From positions 1 through 12,477 of the forward strand of contig CBDURC010000081.1 of assembly GCA_965369635.1 (NCBI GenBank): DNA of 12,477 nucleotides, in the 5' to 3' direction. Each line of letters begins with the position of its first letter. Within the stretch, counting starts at the first letter, position 1. Below the pieces are notes generated by a model. The model was not told the origin of the DNA and did not search any database. It was given only the letters and a program-made list of their open reading frames with translations. This document shows, piece after piece, positions 8,169-12,477 of this stretch. Made by a program: the position numbers and the translations under genes. Origin of the DNA: UBA3071 sp965369635 (GTDB lineage Bacteria; Chloroflexota; Anaerolineae; UBA3071).

Positions 8169-9257
8169 CTAGTACCGAAGAACCGCTCCGATGGAGCCAG
8201 CCGCCTCCAGCATTTCATTGTCCCGTACTGTGGTCACCTTCACTCCTCGCTCGATGGCTCGACCAACAAGGGCATTCACCGCATCTTTCAGCAGATGCAT
8301 CTGCCCGCCACAGAACGCACACTGCTCCATGTGCTCCACGGTCATGTAGCTGCAGTGATTGCATTGGTGAGCGGTGCCATGATATCCCTCGGCCAGCACC
8401 AGGTGATGCACCCGCCCTTCCTCCAGCAGCCGCAGCGTGTCGGCCAGACCAAGGGCGCCTGCGCCTCCCTTCGATGCAACTGTGATGACCTGTTCGACCA
8501 GAGCGGCCTGCTGTTGCTGTGCCACCTGCTGGGCAATGTCCAGCGAGCGCTCAGCCACCTCGGTGGGCGAGGCAGTCATGTCCACAGCAAAACTCCCCAC
8601 GATCTGTTCCTGCAATGATTTGGGCAGCAACGGCTGAAACTGCGCCACCGTCTTCTCAGTGCCCGCCAGGATCAAGCGCTGACAATCGCGCTCCCGACAG
8701 ACACTGGCTGTGGCCTCCGCTATCTCCTTGAGATTGCGGTGGGCAGCGGCATCCTCGCGGCGCTGATAGCGGGAGGCCGCCCAGCCGCCCTGCTTGTGAC
8801 GCTTCACGTCCTCTCCTGACAAACTGCCGACTTCCTCTGCCTCCCCCTGCTCGAAAATGAAGAACCGAGCTCCCTCCCGGCTGATCAAGGCCACACCGTG
8901 ACGGGCGTAGCTGTACACTACATCACCGAGGGGCTTCACGTAGGGATGACCGCCGACGAAGACGGCATCCTCCATAGGCACCCAAAGGGGATACGCCCGC
9001 CAGAAACCGGCGGCCTGGCAACTGAAGCAGGCAACTCCCCTCCCCTGCCAGTTGTACTCGAGATCGAAATAGCGCTCTACGCGAGCCATGTCGGCCGGAT
9101 CGGCCGCTTCCGCCACGCTGTCCAGTTGATGCCGCAAGGCCAGCTTGTACTTCTCAGGCGTGCGGCGACGTGGATCTACATTCAAGTAGAGACTGAGTAT
9201 TCCAGTACCCTCCGCTCTGAACGCTGCCAATTCCCGCAGTTCCGCCTCGTGGATCAT
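8169..9257 (-). CDS. Archaeal-RF1-like protein of the baeRF/VLRF1 type (release factor or peptidyl-tRNA hydrolase homologue)
   Basis: This 362-residue protein resembles bacterial members of the archaeo-eukaryotic release factor superfamily. It probably acts on ribosomes or peptidyl-tRNA. The N-terminal region (1-115) starts with LSLYLNVDP. The middle region has KRHKQGGWAASRYQRRED (152-169), which lines up with the GGQ-loop pattern (KHxxGGQSxxRFxR) of aRF1, but Gln is replaced by Trp159. The C-terminal region (about 250-362) looks like RF1 domain 3: LLEEGRVHHLVLAEG, then a zinc-ribbon-like set Cys299, Cys302, Cys313, Cys316, then the terminal GSIGAVLRY, matching the GIAAILRY end of archaeal RF1. 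No NIKS-type stop-codon motif was recognised, so codon-directed termination is unlikely. The ATG at 9257 has GGAGG 5 bp upstream and lies 26 bp after hspR. Heat-shock co-regulation is inferred. The superfamily is clear; activity is unknown because of the GGW. Confidence 0.8.
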   Translation of the reverse strand: MIHEAELRELAAFRAEGTGILSLYLNVDPRRRTPEKYKLALRHQLDSVAEAADPADMARVERYFDLEYNWQGRGVACFSCQAAGFWRAYPLWVPMEDAVFVGGHPYVKPLGDVVYSYARHGVALISREGARFFIFEQGEAEEVGSLSGEDVKRHKQGGWAASRYQRREDAAAHRNLKEIAEATASVCRERDCQRLILAGTEKTVAQFQPLLPKSLQEQIVGSFAVDMTASPTEVAERSLDIAQQVAQQQQAALVEQVITVASKGGAGALGLADTLRLLEEGRVHHLVLAEGYHGTAHQCNHCSYMTVEHMEQCAFCGGQMHLLKDAVNALVGRAIERGVKVTTVRDNEMLEAAGSIGAVLRY

Positions 9258-9283
9258 GCTAACCTCCGTTTTCGCTTCGCTGG

Positions 9284-9643
9284 TCAGGCGCTGATTCGCC
9301 CAGATTCCAAAAGCGCGCCTGTGGATCGGCTCACACGAACGGTCACGGTCTCCAGCTCCGCTCGTATGCTCTCGTTCTCCGCTTGCAAGGCAACCACTTG
9401 TTGCTTCAACCGCAGAATGACTTCCACGCCCGCCAGGTTGATGCCCAACTCATTGGTGAGGCGCACAATCTGGAGCAGGCGATCTACGTCGCGACGGGAG
9501 TATAGTCGCCGGCCCGAGCGGCGGGCAGGCCTGACCAGGCCCAACCCCTCGTAGCGCCGCAGTGTCTGCGGATGCAAACGCACGAGTTGTGCGGCTATGC
9601 CAATGGCATACAAGGGTTGATCTGAACGCAACAAATCAGGCAC
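9284..9643 (-). CDS. hspR: HspR-like MerR-family heat-shock repressor
   Basis: This 119-residue regulator has a MerR winged-helix domain at the N-terminus (about 11-78). YAIGIAAQLVRLHPQTLRRYE (12-32) is the helix-turn-helix, and LYSRRDVDRLLQIVRLTNELGINLAGVEVIL (47-77) follows, with the GINLAGVE signature seen in HspR. A coiled coil (about 78-103) should dimerise it. HspR proteins repress chaperone and Clp operons together with DnaK and release them on heat stress. The frame is open to a GTG at 9652, but that codon overlaps the ribosome-binding site. The GTG at 9643 has GGAGG 8 bp upstream and is preferred. It follows dnaJ by 15 bp and precedes the release-factor-like gene by 26 bp, so it is probably autoregulated from the dnaJ promoter. 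Confidence 0.88.
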   Translation of the reverse strand: MPDLLRSDQPLYAIGIAAQLVRLHPQTLRRYEGLGLVRPARRSGRRLYSRRDVDRLLQIVRLTNELGINLAGVEVILRLKQQVVALQAENESIRAELETVTVRVSRSTGALLESGRISA

Positions 9644-9651
9644 GACAACCA

Positions 9652-9656
9652 CCTCC
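9652..9656 (-). promoter_or_regulatory. Ribosome-binding site that decides the hspR start
   Basis: GGAGG reads on the minus strand at 9656-9652, exactly 8 bp before the GTG at 9643. The alternative GTG at 9652 shares its first base with this site and cannot be served by it. Confidence 0.7.
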
Positions 9657-9658
9657 TA

Positions 9659-10630
9659 TCAGAGACTACTGGCCTGGTCTCTCCCTCTCAGGTCGGTCAA
9701 TTCCTCGAAGAGATCCTTCTCTCGTGGACTCAACTCCTCAGGCACGACGATCCGCACCTTGGCGTAGAGATGGCCTCGTTGCTCCGGCTGGCGGAGCTGC
9801 GGCATCCCCATGCCCTGCAAGCGGAAGCTGCGCCCGCCTTGCGTGCCCGGCGGGATGCGCAGCATCACCGGCTGTCCGCCGAGTCTAGGCACCCGCACCT
9901 CGCCCCCCAACACAACGGTGTACAGGTCCACGGGCACATCGCAGTGCAGATCGTCCCCGCGCCGCTCGAACACGCTGTGCGGCCGTACCTCCACTTGGAG
10001 GAAAAGGTCGCCGCGGGAACCGCCGCCGGCCCCCCGGCCACCCTCGCCCTTCACACGCACCTTGGAACCCGTCTTCACTCCTGGTGGGATCTGTACCTCC
10101 AGACGGCGACCGTCCACTTGCAGGATCCGCCGCGTGCCGTGGAACGCCTCTTGCAGCGTGATCTCCACGGGCTGCACCATGTCCTGTCCCCTGCGTGGGC
10201 GGCGCTGCGCCCCCGAGAACCTACCCGCCCTCGGCTCTCGCCCCACACCACCAAAGATGGTACTGAAGAAATCGGAGAACGGGACCTGACCGCCCAACAG
10301 GTCGCCCAAATCCGCATACTCGACATGGACGCGCCCCCCTCTGGGGGCCCCGCCCGTCCACTGGCTCCAATCGAAGCCTTGCGTATCACGGCCCGTGCGC
10401 TGCCAGCGCTGCCAGTCAGCGCCCAGTTGGTTGTATTTCTGCCGTTTCTCCGAATCGCTCAGCACTTCGTACGCTTCGTTGATCTCCTTGAAGCGCTCCT
10501 CTGCTTGCTCGCTGCCAGGATTCACGTCAGGATGGCACTGGCGCGCCAGCTTACGGTAGGCCCGCTTGATCTCCTTCTCGTCGGCATTCCTGTCTACGCC
10601 AAGCGTATGGTAGTAGTCCTTGTATTCCAT
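9659..10630 (-). CDS. DnaJ/Hsp40 co-chaperone of the CbpA (zinc-finger-less) type
   Basis: This 323-residue type II Hsp40 should stimulate DnaK ATPase and deliver unfolded clients. It has a J domain at 1-70 with HPD at 33-35. A Gly- and aromatic-rich linker (about 75-150) includes DLGDLLGGQVPFSDFFSTIFGG. Two beta-barrel client-binding domains follow (about 151-235 and 236-305), with PVEITLQEAFHGTRR and IPPGVKTGSKVRVKGEGG in the first. The four CxxCxGxG repeats of classical DnaJ are absent, so CbpA is the best family analogy. The frame extends two codons to a GTG at 10636, but MEYKDYYHTLGV is the usual family start, so the ATG at 10630 is preferred. It is the first gene of the operon, directly below a consensus promoter. 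No dnaK or grpE is in the window. Confidence 0.93.
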   Translation of the reverse strand: MEYKDYYHTLGVDRNADEKEIKRAYRKLARQCHPDVNPGSEQAEERFKEINEAYEVLSDSEKRQKYNQLGADWQRWQRTGRDTQGFDWSQWTGGAPRGGRVHVEYADLGDLLGGQVPFSDFFSTIFGGVGREPRAGRFSGAQRRPRRGQDMVQPVEITLQEAFHGTRRILQVDGRRLEVQIPPGVKTGSKVRVKGEGGRGAGGGSRGDLFLQVEVRPHSVFERRGDDLHCDVPVDLYTVVLGGEVRVPRLGGQPVMLRIPPGTQGGRSFRLQGMGMPQLRQPEQRGHLYAKVRIVVPEELSPREKDLFEELTDLRGRDQASSL

Positions 10631-10677
10631 GCCCACCCTGCTTCCCCCACGTCAGTCGCCCATCTGAAGGCACATCC

Positions 10678-10706
10678 ATTATACTACTTTAGCAGCTCCT
10701 TGTCAA
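10678..10706 (-). promoter_or_regulatory. Consensus sigma-70 promoter of the dnaJ-hspR operon
   Basis: On the minus strand TTGACA (10706-10701) is followed after exactly 17 bp by TATAAT (10683-10678). Both boxes match the sigma-70 consensus perfectly. The expected start lies near 10670, leaving a leader of about 40 nt before dnaJ. Such a strong promoter implies it needs repression in normal growth, which fits the adjacent inverted repeat and the hspR gene in the operon. Confidence 0.9.
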
Positions 10707-10720
10707 GTTACCTGAACAAG
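10699..10720. promoter_or_regulatory. HAIR-like inverted repeat over the -35 box, predicted HspR operator
   Basis: CTTGT (10699-10703) and ACAAG (10716-10720) are the ends of a 22-bp inverted repeat. As 9-bp half-sites, cttgtcaag and the reverse complement of ctgaacaag agree at seven positions, separated by 4 bp. The known HspR site (HAIR) is CTTGAGT, 7 bp, ACTCAAG, 21 bp overall, so the outer CTTG/CAAG and overall size are close, with one extra base. It overlaps TTGACA, so binding would block polymerase. The HspR assignment is inference from similarity and gene context. Confidence 0.55.
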
Positions 10721-10730
10721 ATCGTGTAAA

Positions 10731-11357
10731 TTACCTGCCTCCGTGACCACCTTGTGGGCCTGGCCGTGAGCAGTTTGGCCCATATCTGGTGAGCAACGTC
10801 GCCCGCGACAGCCAGAGCTGGCGACGCTGCAGCCCCCAGAAATGCTTGCTCCGCAAGCTGGCCGGGTTGAACGTCCAGATCAGCCACCAGGTGTAGAGGT
10901 TCTCCCAGAAGTCGGTGAAGTGCTTGAGCGGCCCGACAAGCTCAGGTGGCTGCAGCTCGAAGCCCAGGTGGGTAAAGGGATGGGTCTCTCCCCGCTGCGC
11001 ATCAAAGGCCGTCTCTCCTCGAAAAGCGCGGACATCCTCCCAATCCGGATCGTTCTCGACGTGGGCCGCGAGTAGTTGCAGCGAGCGCACCAAGCCGAGG
11101 CGCATGGTCACCGCCCAGCACAGATCAGTACCAGCCTGGGGCATTGGCGGCACCCGTTCGTTCCATAGGTGCAACTCGCCTATGCGCTCGCCGGCGGTGA
11201 TGTGCGTGCCATCGGCCAGCACCACCTCTCGTCCACTGTTGCCCAGGGCCAGACGCAGCAGGCAATCCGGATCCGATGAGAATTCGTACACCCCACGCGC
11301 CGAGCGCAGGAGAGCGTCCAGGCGACGAATCGCCCATCGCGCCAGCCTGGCGAGCAT
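10731..11357 (-). CDS. YkoP-like protein of unknown function
   Basis: This 208-residue protein resembles the YkoP family named after a Bacillus subtilis protein. The most telling segment is REVVLADGTHITAGERIGELHLWNERV (residues 43-69). A second block carries FTHLGFELQPPELVG and a Trp/Tyr-rich stretch, FWENLYTWWLIWTFNPASLR. No catalytic motif is recognised. YkoP-type genes often sit beside envelope polysaccharide or lipid genes, and here the neighbours are membrane proteins. The frame extends upstream to 11852, but that part is a shadow of the transporter gene. The ATG at 11357 overlaps the transporter stop as TGATG, showing translational coupling. The Gly/Pro-rich tail (PGPQGGHGG) is probably disordered. 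The family call is moderate and the function unknown. Confidence 0.7.
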   Translation of the reverse strand: MLARLARWAIRRLDALLRSARGVYEFSSDPDCLLRLALGNSGREVVLADGTHITAGERIGELHLWNERVPPMPQAGTDLCWAVTMRLGLVRSLQLLAAHVENDPDWEDVRAFRGETAFDAQRGETHPFTHLGFELQPPELVGPLKHFTDFWENLYTWWLIWTFNPASLRSKHFWGLQRRQLWLSRATLLTRYGPNCSRPGPQGGHGGR

Positions 11358-11704
11358 CAGCCCGACCGCCCCACCAAGACGATAATGATGCCGCCGGAGA
11401 CGAGTGCCACGCCCACCCACTGCAGGGGTGTGATCACCTCGTGGAAAATGAAGTGCGCCCCGACGACCTGAATGGCGACGAAGCCCAGACCCCAGGGAAA
11501 GGCCAGCGCCTGTGACAGGGGAATGAACCGCATCACGAAGGTCAGGGTCAGCACAGCCAGGAACCCACTCACATTGCCCACCACTTGCCAGGTCAGGAAC
11601 TCCTCCAGCCTGACGCTGAGCGCCGACCACTTGAACCCCACGTTGGCGATGACGTTGAATACCACGTTGAGCAGGATCAGTCCTGCGATGCCTAATGTCC
11701 TCAT
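11357..11704 (-). CDS. Small EamA/SMR-type membrane transporter (four helices)
   Basis: This 115-residue protein is almost entirely hydrophobic, with four predicted helices (about 4-25, 41-60, 67-88 and 94-112). That matches the half-size drug/metabolite transporter units of the EamA/SMR superfamily, which work as dimers. Conserved-looking features are an N-terminal LNVVFNVIANVGFKWS and the fourth-helix pattern QWVGVALVSGGIIIVL. The SMR glutamate typical of EmrE helix 1 is not seen there, so an EmrE-like multidrug role is doubtful; lipid-linked sugar flippase subunits such as ArnE/ArnF are a better analogy. The ATG at 11704 has GAGG 6 bp upstream. It lies 41 bp after the methyltransferase-like gene and is coupled to the YkoP-like gene. 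The substrate is unknown. Confidence 0.75.
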   Translation of the reverse strand: MRTLGIAGLILLNVVFNVIANVGFKWSALSVRLEEFLTWQVVGNVSGFLAVLTLTFVMRFIPLSQALAFPWGLGFVAIQVVGAHFIFHEVITPLQWVGVALVSGGIIIVLVGRSG

Positions 11705-11745
11705 CCCCCACCTCGCTCTCTTTCGGTCTGAGGTTTGGATCAGGG

Positions 11746-12453
11746 TCAGGAGAGGCTTCGTTCCCTCCCACCGCCACGCACGAGGAAGCGGTAGAAGCTG
11801 CCATAGTCAGGCGGGCGGACGAAGAAGGCGGGCACTCGCCGCCGGTAATCACGGTACGATTCGCCGAAACGCTCGACCAGTTCCCGCTCCTCCACCATCC
11901 GCAACCAGATGGTCAACCCCAGTGGCCACAGCAGTCCGATGAGCAGGGCGATGACGCTGCCCCGCAGCAGCGCCAGCCCCAACCCCATCCGCAGCACGCC
12001 GGAGTACGTCGGGTGTCGCAGCACCGAGTAGATGCGGGAACGGACCAGCCGCCCCTCCTCCGGCCAGTAGACGTAGACCAACGCCAGGTTGTCAATGCCG
12101 AAGGTGAACACCGCCCGCCCGAAAAGCAGTGCGCCGCTGAGGAGAAGGTAGGCCACTGGCAGCGCCACCCAGGCCAGTGGCAACACCCGTTCGCCGGGCA
12201 CAAACAGCAGATGCAACACGATGGCCGGCAGCAGCGGCATGCCGGTCAGGCCGCAACACCAGACGGCGCGCTCGTAGGCCAAATCGCCATAGCGTTGCTT
12301 GAGCATTCGGCGGCGGAGGATGACCTGCCCCACCAGCGTGAAGAGCAACGCGGTAGCCAGGAACTGGCTCAGCAGCGGGGCGCCGGGGAAGAGCGGATCG
12401 AAGAGAAAGAAAAAGACGAGCGCGGCAACGAAGACTGCCAACGCCAGAAGCAT
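11746..12453 (-). CDS. Isoprenylcysteine carboxyl methyltransferase / PEMT-like integral membrane protein, possibly 5'-incomplete
   Basis: This protein of at least 235 residues has about six hydrophobic segments and the C-terminal signature of the ICMT/phospholipid methyltransferase superfamily. RHPTYSG (146-152) and EERELVERFGESYRDYRRRVPAF (188-210) bind the S-adenosylmethionine cofactor in that family. It probably methylates a lipid or a small hydrophobic substrate in the membrane; bacterial members are poorly characterised. The ATG at 12453 has no recognisable ribosome-binding site. The frame stays open for the remaining eight codons to the window edge, so the true start may lie outside. 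It begins a cluster with the small transporter and the YkoP-like protein, which suggests an envelope-lipid task, but the link is inference. The family is fairly certain; the substrate is not. Confidence 0.78.
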   Translation of the reverse strand: MLLALAVFVAALVFFFLFDPLFPGAPLLSQFLATALLFTLVGQVILRRRMLKQRYGDLAYERAVWCCGLTGMPLLPAIVLHLLFVPGERVLPLAWVALPVAYLLLSGALLFGRAVFTFGIDNLALVYVYWPEEGRLVRSRIYSVLRHPTYSGVLRMGLGLALLRGSVIALLIGLLWPLGLTIWLRMVEERELVERFGESYRDYRRRVPAFFVRPPDYGSFYRFLVRGGGRERSLS

Positions 12454-12477
12454 AGCCAGCGGAGCGCGGCCCGGCTG

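Noticed and set aside
11358..11852. N-terminal extension of the YkoP-like frame up to 11852
   Set aside because: The extended part is low-complexity Arg/Gly-rich translation of the transporter gene in another frame. The ATG at 11357 with its TGATG overlap is a far better start.

Overview
The window is about 12.5 kb of moderately GC-rich bacterial DNA. All eleven supported genes lie on the minus strand, so the biology reads from high to low coordinates. Several features point to Chloroflexota, possibly Anaerolineae or a relative, though actinobacteria-like groups are not excluded: a MerR-type HspR regulator beside a zinc-finger-less DnaJ, an archaeal-RF1-like protein of the baeRF/VLRF1 type, and a L,D-transpeptidase fused to LysM and VanW-type peptidoglycan-binding regions. 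This is inference from gene content, not a database result. No rRNA, tRNA, insertion sequence, phage gene or CRISPR array was seen. No gene-free stretch exceeds 300 bases; the longest is 949-1214 (266 bp), which holds a direct repeat.

Layout from the high-coordinate end. (1) 12453-10731: a membrane cluster of an isoprenylcysteine/PE-methyltransferase-like protein (possibly cut by the window edge), a four-helix EamA/SMR-type transporter, and a YkoP-like protein whose ATG overlaps the transporter stop. (2) 10720-5490: a proteostasis operon. A textbook sigma-70 promoter (TTGACA, 17 bp, TATAAT) with an HspR-operator-like inverted repeat over its -35 drives dnaJ/cbpA, hspR, an aRF1-like release-factor homologue and clpC. 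The first three genes are tightly spaced. A 160-bp gap with an octamer-phased hairpin precedes clpC. (3) 5324-3762: a one-helix bacterial PH-domain-like membrane protein, then an agmatinase/guanidinobutyrase-type ureohydrolase. (4) 3665-2869: a Phd/YefM-PIN (VapC) toxin-antitoxin module with its own predicted promoter and a perfect 9-bp inverted-repeat operator, translationally coupled by TGATG. (5) 2831-1215: a membrane-anchored L,D-transpeptidase whose usual S-H-G-C signature reads T-Y-G-C. (6) 948-31: an orphan beta-class DNA methyltransferase preceded by a 31-bp direct repeat.

The most interesting unit is the heat-shock operon. It puts a chaperone, its likely repressor, a protein with the RF1 domain-2/domain-3 layout but with the catalytic GGQ read as GGW, and a ClpP-competent AAA+ unfoldase into one transcriptional neighbourhood. 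That suggests a stress-induced link between nascent-chain or ribosome handling and proteolysis. The link is an inference from gene order and motifs.
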